Shown: positions 42,792-50,321 of the stretch, in pieces
How positions within the stretch are numbered: position 1 is the first letter of the stretch
How the letters are laid out: each line of letters starts with the position of its first letter
Assembly: GCF_034006445.1 (NCBI RefSeq)
Contig: NZ_JAVESS010000008.1
Coordinates: 33,956 to 97,955 of the forward strand
Length of the DNA stretch: 64,000 nt
Direction of reading: 5' to 3'
Origin: Desulfovibrio sp.
GTDB lineage: Bacteria > Desulfobacterota > Desulfovibrionia > Desulfovibrionales > Desulfovibrionaceae
The notes under the pieces: generated by a model
Database searches by the model: none
What the model saw: the letters and a program-made list of their open reading frames with translations, nothing else
Told to the model about the DNA's origin: nothing
Program-made: the position numbers and the translations under genes

Positions 42792-43961
42792 ATGGCTAGT
42801 CAAAACTACAGGCGTGCCATCCTCGGCAAGGCCCTTGAGGATCTGGTCACGCGGGCGCGCAGTGGACGCGCGCCCTGCCGCATCGGCCTCATGGCCGCTG
42901 GCGGCGAGCATTCGGATACGGAATTCCTCTCGGCGGCGGCTGTGGCCATGAAGGAGGACGCCGCACTGACCGTGGTCGGTGTGGGGCCTCGGCCTGCGGG
43001 ACTCGTGCCTGCGGGCATGGACTGGATCGAAACCGGCTGCGAAGGCAATGAACTGGCTGCGGGGATGGAAAAAGCCCTGGAAGACGGCCAGATCCAGGGC
43101 GCGGTGGCCCTGCACTATCCCTTCCCCCTGGGCGTGACCACGGTGGGCCGCGTCCTGACTCCCGCCCTCGGCAAGGCCATGTTTGTGGCCTGCACCACGG
43201 GCATGAGCGCGGCACAGAGGCAGCAGGCGCTCTTGCGCAACGCCGTGCTGGGCATGGCTGTGGCCAGGGCCATGGGTCTTACCTCCCCCGCTGTGGGCGT
43301 GCTCAATGTGGACGCGGCCCCGCAGGTACTGCGGGCGCTGAACCGCATGGCGGAACGCGGCTACGACCTGCGCCTGGGACAGAGCGTCCGCGGTGACGGC
43401 GGCTCGCTGCTGCGGGGCAACGACCTTCTGGCCGGGGCTGTGGACGTGTGCGTCACGGACACGCTCACGGGCAATATACTCATGAAGCTCTTCAGCGCCT
43501 TTACCTCCGGCGGAGCCTATGAAACCACGGGCTGGGGCTACGGCCCCTCGGTGGGCGAAGGCTGGAACCGGGTGGTGAGCATCGTCTCCCGCGCTTCGGG
43601 CGCTCCGGTCATGGCCAATGCCCTGGCCTATACGGCCGCTGCCGTGCGCGGCAATCTGCCCGACGTGGTGGCCGAAGAACTGCGCCGGGCCAGGGCCGCC
43701 GGGCTGGACGATGAACTGGCCGCCTTTGAAAAGGCGGCAGGGGCCGCCCCGGCAGCCCAGGTGCAGGCCCCGCCCGCCGAACCCACGGATGAAGAGATTC
43801 ACGGCATTGACGTGCTGGACCTTGAACAGGCGGTACACTGCCTGTGGAAGGAAAACATCTACGCCGAGGCGGCCATGGGCTGCACCGGGCCTGTGGTCAA
43901 GCTGGCTGTGGCCCATCTTGAGAAGGCCCGTGAAATCCTGAAAGCCGCCGGATACATATAA
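42792..43961 (+). CDS. grdD: Component C alpha subunit GrdD (cluster 2)
   Basis: 389 residues, with the C-terminal AAMGCTGPVVKLAVAHLEKA and its putative acetyl-accepting Cys. It differs from cluster 1 GrdD at few positions, mainly QNY/QND near the start, ALGKAM/AFGKAM and the Ala/Pro linker near residue 320. AGGAGG precedes the start. Confidence 0.93.
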   Translation: MASQNYRRAILGKALEDLVTRARSGRAPCRIGLMAAGGEHSDTEFLSAAAVAMKEDAALTVVGVGPRPAGLVPAGMDWIETGCEGNELAAGMEKALEDGQIQGAVALHYPFPLGVTTVGRVLTPALGKAMFVACTTGMSAAQRQQALLRNAVLGMAVARAMGLTSPAVGVLNVDAAPQVLRALNRMAERGYDLRLGQSVRGDGGSLLRGNDLLAGAVDVCVTDTLTGNILMKLFSAFTSGGAYETTGWGYGPSVGEGWNRVVSIVSRASGAPVMANALAYTAAAVRGNLPDVVAEELRRARAAGLDDELAAFEKAAGAAPAAQVQAPPAEPTDEEIHGIDVLDLEQAVHCLWKENIYAEAAMGCTGPVVKLAVAHLEKAREILKAAGYI

Positions 43962-43969
43962 TCCTCCGA

Positions 43970-44022
43970 CAGGCGGGCCGACCGTGCCAGAGTGTCCGGC
44001 ACAGGCCCCGGCCCGCCTTTAT
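43970..44022 (+). terminator. Intra-operon hairpin between grdD2 and thioredoxin 2
   Basis: Counterpart of the hairpin at 31284-31336. The outer GGCGGGCCG/GGCCCGCC stem and TTTAT tail are kept, while several stem and loop bases have changed. Confidence 0.55.
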
Positions 44023-44061
44023 CGGTACAGTGTAATCGTACGCAACCAAGAGAGGCAGTTC

Positions 44062-44379
44062 ATGATTATCGTCGATAAAGACACCTTTGAAGCCGAAGTA
44101 CAGCAAAGCGCCATGCCCTGCGTGGTGGACCTCTGGGGCCCGCAGTGCGGCCCCTGCCTGGCCCTGATGCCCGAAGTGGAAAAGCTGGCCGCCGCATATG
44201 ACGGCAAGGTGAAATTCTGCAAGCTCAACGTGGCGGAAAACCGCCGCCTGGTCATCAGCCTGCGCGTCATGGCCGTGCCCACCATCCTGTTCTACAAGGG
44301 CGGGGAATGCGTGTCGCGCGTGTCCGGCGACGCTGTTTCCATTGAGGCCATCAAGGCCGAGACGGAAAAATTGCTGTAG
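44062..44379 (+). CDS. trxA: Grd-associated thioredoxin (cluster 2)
   Basis: 105 residues with CGPC in WGPQCGPCLALMP. It differs from copy 1 only near the N-terminus (DKDTFEAEV for DKENFEAEV). The ribosome-binding site is AGAGAGGCAG. It is placed before grdA as in cluster 1. Confidence 0.93.
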   Translation: MIIVDKDTFEAEVQQSAMPCVVDLWGPQCGPCLALMPEVEKLAAAYDGKVKFCKLNVAENRRLVISLRVMAVPTILFYKGGECVSRVSGDAVSIEAIKAETEKLL

Positions 44380-44498
44380 GCACTTGTCAGCTTTCGCGCT
44401 GGTTCCGTCACGGGCAGGGCCGCGCGAGAATAACGTGGACAACGGGCCGCCGCATTGGCCCGTTCGACAAAAAGCCCATAATCACAAGGAGTAAAGCA

Positions 44499-44978
44499 AT
44501 GGCTAAGCTCGAAGGCAAGAAGCTTCTGCTGCTTGGCGAAAGGGACGGTGTACCCGGCCCCGCCATGGCGGACGTCTTCGCCGATTCGGGAGCGGAGATC
44601 CTGTTCTCCGCCACCGAATGCTTCGTTTGAACGGCCGCAGGAGCCATGGATCTGGAAAATCAGCAGCGCGTCAAGGACGCGGCTGAGAAGTTTGGTGGCG
44701 AGAACGTCGTGGTGGTTCTCGGCTCTTCCGACTCTGAAGGAGCGGAAATCTATGCCGAAACCGTCACCCTGGGCGACCCCACCTACGCCGGACCCCTGGC
44801 TGGAGTCCCGTTGGGACTCTGCGTATATCATGTGCTTGAGCCGGAAATGAAGGCCGCTGCCGATCCCGCCAAGTGGGAAGAGCAGATAAGCATGATGGAA
44901 ATGGTACTGAATGTGGATGCGCTGGCGGCCGCTGTGAGCAAGATGCGCGCGGAAAACAGCACGTATAGCTGTAATTGA
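44499..44978 (+). CDS. grdA: Selenoprotein A, GrdA (cluster 2)
   Basis: 159 residues reading through TGA at 44628-44630 (codon 44, CFV-U-TAAGAMD). The 3' end differs from copy 1: TYSCN instead of KYSL, with a one-codon shift of the stop. Other changes are few (SDSEGAEIY, TYAGPLAG, DALAAAVSKM). GrdA is shared by glycine, sarcosine and betaine reductases, so the duplicate may exist for expression under the sigma-54 promoter. It is followed by a terminator at 45002-45038. Confidence 0.95.
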
Positions 44979-45001
44979 TCCCCCCCCCACCCACAGGGCA
45001 A

Positions 45002-45038
45002 GAGTCCCGTGTGCGCCAAAAAGGCGCACGCGGGACTC
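45002..45038 (+). terminator. Terminator of grd cluster 2
   Basis: GAGTCCCGTGTGCGCC/GGCGCACGCGGGACTC stem with an AAAAA loop, 23 bases after grdA2. The arms keep the GAGTCCCG/CGGGACTC ends of the cluster 1 hairpin, but the middle has changed with compensating bases on most pairs. Confidence 0.78.
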
Positions 45039-45117
45039 CGTCATTATGGGCATACTCTGCACGGGCATGCCCTGCCCGGCTTGTTGGCCACGCTGGTTCC
45101 TGATTGCGACTGCCCAG

Positions 45118-45489
45118 CTATTCCGTATCGGACGGCAGGGAATAGTCCTTCATGTAGCCGACGCCAAAATGGATGAAAAAGTCCGGGTAGCCGTCCACAG
45201 GCAGCCAGAAGACCACAGGCTCCTGCCCGCCGGGGCCGGGTTCTGTACCCTTTTTCCAGGACGCCACATGGTTTTTGATGGTCTTGTGGGCAAGACAGCC
45301 CTTGTGCGCCTCCGCCGGGCCGTGCTTGGCGCAGATCATGCCCACGTCCCTGCCAATACTTTTACAGGCCGCATTAAGGGCCACAATACGCTTGGATTTG
45401 TGTGCGAGCTGCACTCCCTCGGGAAAGTGATCAAACATGAGGTGGAATGCCTCAATAAGTTTTTCATCCACCTGAAAATCATCGTTCAT
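45118..45489 (-). CDS. Small PAS-like protein, function unknown
   Basis: A 123-residue soluble protein. The segment MFDHFPEGVQLAHKSKRIVALNAACKS resembles the start of a PAS domain. It is followed by a Cys/His-containing region (MICAKHGPAEAHKGCLAHKTI) and FWLPVDGYPDFFIHFGVGYMKDY, which fits the last PAS strands. No effector domain is attached. It starts after GAGGAGAACAT and is divergent from the LysR gene. It could be a stand-alone redox, heme or ligand sensor; no function can be assigned. Confidence 0.75.
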   Translation of the reverse strand: MNDDFQVDEKLIEAFHLMFDHFPEGVQLAHKSKRIVALNAACKSIGRDVGMICAKHGPAEAHKGCLAHKTIKNHVASWKKGTEPGPGGQEPVVFWLPVDGYPDFFIHFGVGYMKDYSLPSDTE

Positions 45490-45679
45490 ATGTTCTCCTC
45501 AATTGTGGCCCGCATATCAGGCAAAGCCCTACGCAGGACGCGGGTAATTTCAGGTTGCAAGCGCCCTGAACGGTTTCACGGGCTGGCAGTTGCGCGCGGG
45601 TTTGACTTCACGTGATTCTCAAGTATCATTGTTGAAGATGTTTATATATGACAAAAATACACTCAGGATGTTGTCGTAA

Positions 45680-46576
45680 ATGAGAAATGATATGCGCAAG
45701 CTTCTGGCTGATGTTCCGTATTTTCTGGAGGCCGCCAACCATCCGAGTTTTACCCAGGCTGCGGACGCGCTGGGCATTCCGCTTGCGACGCTTTCACGGC
45801 GCATTGCGGCCATGGAGCAGCATCTTGGCGTGAAGCTGTTTTTCCGCAATACGCGCATTGCCGGTTTGACTGAAGACGGCAAGGAACTGCTGGAAAGCTG
45901 CAAGTTTATCATGGCCGAGGCCAACGGCGTCAGGGACAGGCTCATGCAAAAGCAGGCGGAACCGTGCGGGCCCATTCGCATGTCGGTTGAAGCCTTTGTG
46001 TATCACTGCTGCATGCACGGCGCTCTGGGTGCTTTTGTGGAGCAGTACCCGCAGATAAGCCTGCACACGGTGTTTTCCACAGAATGGAAAGACCTGCACA
46101 GGGAGCCCTTTGATCTGGACATCAGAACTGGCCCCGTCCCCTACCCGGACCTGAAAGTCAGAAGGCTTTTGTCCATGCAGCCAGCCCTGTTCTGCACAAC
46201 GGAATTTCTGCACAGCTATCCCCGCCCTGAACATCCGGGCGATCTGGCCCGCCTGCCCTTTATCGCCCAGACAAGCGAGGGCCGCCCGCTGGTGACCTGC
46301 TCCAAGAAAGGGCAGGTGGAAACCGTGGCCCTTCAGCCACGGCATACCGTGCAGAGTATCGGCCTGGCGCTGGAACTGCTGCTTGCCAACCAGGGCGTGA
46401 CAACGCTCATCCCACAGCTTGCCCAAGCTTTTGACAAGGAAGGCAGGCTTGTCCGGCTGTTGCCCGATTGGGAACTGACAAAAACAGACATCAATCTTAC
46501 CCTGCCCGGCGACCGGCCGCCCAAGCGCGTGCGTCTTTTTGTGGATCATATTGTGAAGCATTTTCAGAGCCTGTAA
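45680..46576 (+). CDS. LysR-family transcriptional regulator
   Basis: 298 residues. The N-terminal helix-turn-helix (FLEAANHPSFTQAADALGIP, ATLSRRIAAMEQHLGVKLFFRN) and a substrate-binding domain starting at GPIRMSVEAFVYH are clear. The YPQISLHTVF and DLDIRTGPVPYPDLKVRRL blocks place it in the CrgA/DsdC-like LysR group. It is divergent from the small PAS-like gene and may control it. No good Shine-Dalgarno sequence is visible; ATG codons at 45680 and 45692 are both possible. Confidence 0.9.
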   Translation: MRNDMRKLLADVPYFLEAANHPSFTQAADALGIPLATLSRRIAAMEQHLGVKLFFRNTRIAGLTEDGKELLESCKFIMAEANGVRDRLMQKQAEPCGPIRMSVEAFVYHCCMHGALGAFVEQYPQISLHTVFSTEWKDLHREPFDLDIRTGPVPYPDLKVRRLLSMQPALFCTTEFLHSYPRPEHPGDLARLPFIAQTSEGRPLVTCSKKGQVETVALQPRHTVQSIGLALELLLANQGVTTLIPQLAQAFDKEGRLVRLLPDWELTKTDINLTLPGDRPPKRVRLFVDHIVKHFQSL

Positions 46577-46680
46577 GCGGCAGGGCGAGGGTATGCGCAA
46601 AGGGCGCTGGGGCGTAGGGGGGATGCGCGGCGAGCGGCAAGGCGGGGACTCGCGCGTAGGTGCTCCAAGGAAATTAAAAC

Positions 46681-46938
46681 CGGGCTTGTCCTTTGAGAGG
46701 TGGCTTTTGTGCCCTGCGGGCACGGGGGCCTTTTTTTATTTGTTGTTTGGGCCGCCTCCGGCGAGGGCAAGGCGGGGCCGGTTATGGGGCTGCGCCCCCT
46801 TCTCGGCCCCCCTTGCATCCCCCCCGAAGCACCCCGCTGGGGCTTTCCCCTTTCCAACAGTCCACGAGGGCTGCGCGGCTTCTGCTTCGGGAGCTTCCTC
46901 GCTACGCTCGGCGATCTCCCTGCGCGCCGCGCAATGCC
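46681..46938 (-). repeat. Repeat A, copy 1 (variant 1)
   Basis: About 258 bases, from CTTGTCCTTTGAGAGG to CCGCGCAATGCC. It contains the internal stems GTGCCCTGCGGGCAC, GCGAGGGCAAGGC, GGGGCTGCGCCCC and GGAGCTTCCTCGC. It is separated by a ~190-base spacer B from copy 2 in the same orientation. Confidence 0.85.
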
Positions 46939-47130
46939 CGCGCGCGCCTTCACGCTGAATGGTAGTTCGAGGACATCACATTGGCTGTAGGAAATTTCAG
47001 AAATGGCAGATGGTTGTTAAGGAAAGGCACGTTGTGACGAAGGGCCTGAACTTTGGTACTGGTCTTTGTGATACGTGGATAATACTTTGCTAGTGTGGGG
47101 GCTGCGGGTTGGCGCTCTGAAGAAAACAAA
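46939..47130 (-). repeat. Spacer B, copy 1
   Basis: About 190 bases from ACGCTGAATGGTAGTTCGAG to GGTTGGCGCTCTGAAGAAAA. The reverse complement occurs twice at 55248-55439 and 55699-55890, always between two repeat A units. Confidence 0.8.
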
Positions 47131-47389
47131 GCAGGGCTTGTCCTTTGAGAGGCGGGTTGTGTGCCCTGCGGGCACGAGGGCCTTTTTTACTTGTTGTTTG
47201 GGCCGCCTCCGGCGAGGGCAAGGCGGGGCCGGTTATGGGGCTGCGCCCCCTTCTCGGCCCCCCTTGCATCCCCCCCGAAGCACCCCGCTGGGGCTTTCCC
47301 CTTTCCAACATTCCACGAGGGCTGCGCGGCTTCTGCTCCGGGAGCTTCCTCGCTGCGCTCGGCGATCTCCCTGCGCGCCGCGCAATGCC
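47131..47389 (-). repeat. Repeat A, copy 2 (variant 1)
   Basis: Almost identical to copy 1 over 259 bases; GCTGCGCTCGGCGATCTCC near the end differs from GCTACGCTCGGC in copy 1. Confidence 0.85.
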
Positions 47390-47744
47390 AGTGTGCGGTT
47401 TCGCCTTGAGCGAGAGGCCGGGAGGCGTCTGGCTGGATTGAGCCATTGTGGAGCGTTTGGCCGTTATGTCTGCTTCATATTTGGCGAACTTCAATCAGAA
47501 AGAACTGCTGCGCACGCAACGCACAGAAGTTTTTGTAGTTTTTCAGACGGGGCAGGGATTGTTACCAGGGCGGCGTCATAAAACAGATGGGGCACGTCAG
47601 CACGATATGTTTCCCGGCCTCTCATTTAGCGCGAAGTCATACGCTCGCAGCATACCTTTTCCCAACAACAATGCCCTATTTTAGAGACTTCCTGTAGCCA
47701 ATCAGACGTCTTCCAAACGTTTATTCAGCGCGAAGGCGCACGAT
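47390..47744. repeat. Spacer C, copy 1
   Basis: About 355 bases that recur, inverted and diverged, at 62141-62494. Shared tracts include TTCAGACGGGGCAGGGATTG, CAACAACAATGCCCTATTTT and CCAATCAGACGTCTT. A more diverged relative lies at 54551-54834. Confidence 0.75.
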
Positions 47745-47816
47745 GGCATTGCGCGGCGCGCAGGGAGATCGCCGAGCGAAGCGAGGAAGCTCCCGGAGCA
47801 GAAGCCGCGCAGCCCT
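47745..47816 (+). repeat. Repeat A, fragment
   Basis: The first 72 bases of a plus-oriented unit (GGCATTGCGCGGCGCGCAGG to GCCGCGCAGCCCT), then an abrupt change to unrelated sequence. Confidence 0.75.
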
Positions 47817-47961
47817 GGGCGCTGCTGACGCCTTTGCGCTTTAATGGTGGGCAGTTGCTCTTGCATTCACCTGAGATGGACGAAACCCCGTGCAGCAAAA
47901 CCGTATTTTGCAGGCAATCGCCAGTTCCCCCCCCCACTATTCGTAGCGGTACACGTTGATG

Positions 47962-48260
47962 GCATTGCGCGGCGCGGAGGGAGATCGCCGAGCGAAGCGA
48001 GGAAGCTCCCGGAGCAGAAGCCGCGCAGCCCTCGCGGAATGGTGGGATATGGAAAGCCTTTACGGGCTAGTCCGTGGGAGTGGAAAGACACGACAAGCCC
48101 AGCGGGGTCGTCCGGGGGGAGTGCAGAGGGGGCCTCGGAGGGGCGGCAGCCCCTAACAGGCCCCCATCTGCCGCGCGCCGCGCAGGCGGCCCAAACTAGA
48201 TAAAAGAAAAGCCTCCGTGCCCGCAGGGCGCAACGCCCACCTCTCAAAGGACAAGCCCTG
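47962..48260 (+). repeat. Repeat A, copy 3 (variant 2)
   Basis: About 299 bases. The ends match variant 1, but the centre differs (GACACGACAAGCCCAGCGGG, GTGCAGAGGGGGCCTCGGAG, CCCCTAACAGGCCCCC). The same variant occurs at 54253-54550 and 61841-62140. Confidence 0.8.
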
Positions 48261-48457
48261 CTTTGCTTTCTTCAGAGCGCCCGTCGCGCATACCCTCGCC
48301 GCGTCGCCCGCCAGCCGGGTATAGCGCTTGCGCGTCTTATTATTTCTGACGGCTAATGCAATCAGACATAAAGCTCTAAATTTCAGTAGGATGGCATTTT
48401 AGAAATGAGAACGACCTAGCGCAGCCCAAATTTCATTTGACAATTCTTGTCGTACCT

Positions 48458-48470
48458 GCAAAAGTTACAA
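48458..48470 (+). promoter_or_regulatory. GCAAAAGTTACAA site 1, candidate Rrf2 operator
   Basis: A 13-base motif ending 10 bases before the Rrf2-type gene. The identical 13-mer lies at 49000-49012, 22 bases before the neighbouring oxidoreductase gene. Confidence 0.55.
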
Positions 48471-48480
48471 CGGTGGTTAT

Positions 48481-48912
48481 ATGAATAACGATACTCGATT
48501 GGCCGTTGCCGCGCACATTCTCGCCCTGCTTTCGTTTGCTGGTACTGAGTACAGGTCTTCAGACCTGCTCGCCCGCAGCGTCAATACAAACGCCGTGGTC
48601 GTCCGGCGTTTGACCGGCCAGCTAAAAAAGGCTGGTCTCGTCGAGATTCGGCGTGGGGTGGGAGGCACCGCATTAAACCGCAAGCCGGAAGATATAACCT
48701 TGCTGGACGTATACAAGGCTGTGATACCCCACCCCAAGGCCACCCCCTTTTATCTGCACCAAAATCCCTGCTGCGATTGCTATATAGGCAGAAATATCCA
48801 TGACGCGCTGGAAGAGCCTTTTGCCAGGGTCAATGCTGCCATGCAGGAAAGTCTGGCAAAAACCACTATTGCAGAACTGGCGGATTTTATAAGGAAACGA
48901 GAACATATGTAG
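48481..48912 (+). CDS. Rrf2-family transcriptional regulator
   Basis: A 143-residue winged-helix regulator. DNA-binding part: RSSDLLARSVNTNAVVVRRLTGQLKKAGLVEIRRGVGG. The C-terminal part has three Cys in NPCCDCYIG (about residues 97-103), which could bind an Fe-S cluster or act as a redox switch as in IscR/NsrR relatives, though the usual three-Cys spacing is altered. It precedes an Old Yellow Enzyme gene on the same strand, and an identical 13-base motif lies before both genes, suggesting autoregulation and control of the enzyme. Confidence 0.88.
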   Translation: MNNDTRLAVAAHILALLSFAGTEYRSSDLLARSVNTNAVVVRRLTGQLKKAGLVEIRRGVGGTALNRKPEDITLLDVYKAVIPHPKATPFYLHQNPCCDCYIGRNIHDALEEPFARVNAAMQESLAKTTIAELADFIRKREHM

Positions 48913-48999
48913 GAGTGACGTTTAAATTTGCGGCCTTTGCGTGCGCCCGGAACCGGGCGCTGGTCTTATGTGCTCTTTTTTTTATACACAGATATAACA

Positions 49000-49012
49000 G
49001 CAAAAGTTACAA
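49000..49012 (+). promoter_or_regulatory. GCAAAAGTTACAA site 2, candidate Rrf2 operator
   Basis: Exact copy of the motif at 48458-48470. A TATAAC -10-like hexamer lies a few bases upstream (48993-48998), so a bound protein could block transcription. Confidence 0.55.
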
Positions 49013-49034
49013 TGAAACAGCCGAGGAATCAGCC

Positions 49035-50120
49035 ATGAAAAAATTGTTTGAATCCACTGTGGTCGGAGGCCTTGCCCTGAGAAATCGCTTTATCAGAAGC
49101 GCAACCTTTGAATACGTTTATGACAACGAAAGTGAAACCTTCGCTGACAAGCTGCTGCCAATGTACGAAAAACTTGCGAGTAACGGCGTTGCGGCCATCA
49201 TCACAGGCATGGTCGGCATTGACGAAAACTCCAGGGCCGGTTCCGTCATGGTCAAAGCCTATGCGCAATCATTCGTGCCTGAATTGTCAAAACTGGCGGC
49301 AGGCGTGCACAGCCTTGGCGCGAAGCTGATAGTTCAAATCAACCACTGTGGGCAAAAGGCCCGCACGATTGATAACGGCGGCTCTCCGCTCGGCCCGAGC
49401 GATGCGTCCGACGCGCAGGGAAACCCCATAAAAAGCATGAGCCAGGAACAGATACGCTCTGTTGTGAACAGCTTCGCCGAGACAGCGGTCCGTTGCCAAC
49501 AGGCCGGCGCCGATGCCGTTCAGATTCACGCTGCGCATGGCTACCTTTTAAGCGAATTTCTCAACCCTTATTTCAATAAACGTACGGATGCGTATGGCGG
49601 AAGCATTGAAGGACGGGCCAGAATTGTTTTTGAGGTCTATGACGCCGTAAGAAACGCCGTAGGTAAGGACTATCCGGTATGGATAAAAATCAATTGCAAA
49701 GATTTAACCGAGCCGTCCATTGCCCCGGAAGAGTTTCAATGGGTATGCAGCGAGCTGGATAAACGCGGCATTGATGCGATTGAAGTCAGTGGCGGCGCTA
49801 TGGTCAGCCCGGAATCCGCCTCAACTCCGCTCATCAAAAAAGAAGAGAACGAAGGCTATTTTGGCCGTGAAGCGCTGAAACTTGGGGAAACGACGTCTGC
49901 CTCCATAATAAGCGTCTGCGGCTATCGTACTCCTCAAATAATCGAAGAATGGCTCAATAAAGGCAATATTCAGGCCATTTCATTGTGCCGCCCACTTATT
50001 TCCGAGCCTGACCTTATAGCCCGCTGGGAAAAGGGAGACATGCGCAAGGCCCGTTGCATCTCGTGCAGCAAATGTTTCAACCCGGAATTGAAGTGCATCC
50101 CTTTTGCGAAAGACGCATAA
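49035..50120 (+). CDS. NADH:flavin oxidoreductase, Old Yellow Enzyme family
   Basis: A 361-residue FMN-binding TIM-barrel enzyme. It has LRNRFIRSATFEY at the start, QINHCGQKAR (FMN-binding Gln-His area), DAVQIHAAHGYLLSEFLNPYFNKRTDAYGGS (active-site His and the family signature) and ISLCRPLISEPDLIARWEKGD near the end. A final four-Cys segment CISCSKCFNPELKC resembles the Fe-S ligand set of enoate-reductase and TMADH relatives. The C-terminal FAD/NAD domain of those larger enzymes is absent. Start follows GAGGAATCAGCC. Probably reduces activated alkenes; substrate unknown. Confidence 0.9.
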   Translation: MKKLFESTVVGGLALRNRFIRSATFEYVYDNESETFADKLLPMYEKLASNGVAAIITGMVGIDENSRAGSVMVKAYAQSFVPELSKLAAGVHSLGAKLIVQINHCGQKARTIDNGGSPLGPSDASDAQGNPIKSMSQEQIRSVVNSFAETAVRCQQAGADAVQIHAAHGYLLSEFLNPYFNKRTDAYGGSIEGRARIVFEVYDAVRNAVGKDYPVWIKINCKDLTEPSIAPEEFQWVCSELDKRGIDAIEVSGGAMVSPESASTPLIKKEENEGYFGREALKLGETTSASIISVCGYRTPQIIEEWLNKGNIQAISLCRPLISEPDLIARWEKGDMRKARCISCSKCFNPELKCIPFAKDA

Positions 50121-50159
50121 GGGGTTAATCTGCGGGCAGATTCAATGCCCCGACGCATT

Positions 50160-50214
50160 ATTAATGAGGCGCAGCTCGGTTCGGGATCAGCGAGCCGGAC
50201 TGACGCCTCATTTC
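50160..50214 (+). terminator. Terminator after the Old Yellow Enzyme gene
   Basis: AATGAGGCG...CGCCTCATT outer stem with an inner GCTCGGTT/AGCGAGCC region and a TCTCTTTG tail. Confidence 0.7.
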
Positions 50215-50321
50215 TCTTTGACGTCGCTCTTTTTGTGGGCTGTCACATATGGGGGCACGAACCCTTTGAGAATGCAAGGATGTACGTTCTCAGAGTCGGC
50301 CCGCCTCGGAGTTGGCCCGCG

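Larger units (their letters stand above)
46577..48480. other. Intergenic repeat cluster 1
   Basis: 1.9 kb without a convincing gene. It holds four copies or parts of the GC-rich repeat A in both orientations (listed separately), one spacer of type B and one of type C. Many short open frames in it (for example those translating MRGGFCALRARGPF) come from the repeat itself and recur in every copy, so I do not call them genes. The last 220 bases carry the promoter region of the Rrf2-type gene. Confidence 0.8.

Noticed and set aside
46593..47581. Short arginine/cysteine-rich open frames (CALRARGPF-type) in the repeats
   Set aside because: They lie wholly in repeat A and occur in several frames and both strands of every copy. 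There is no consistent start site and no sign of selection on a protein.
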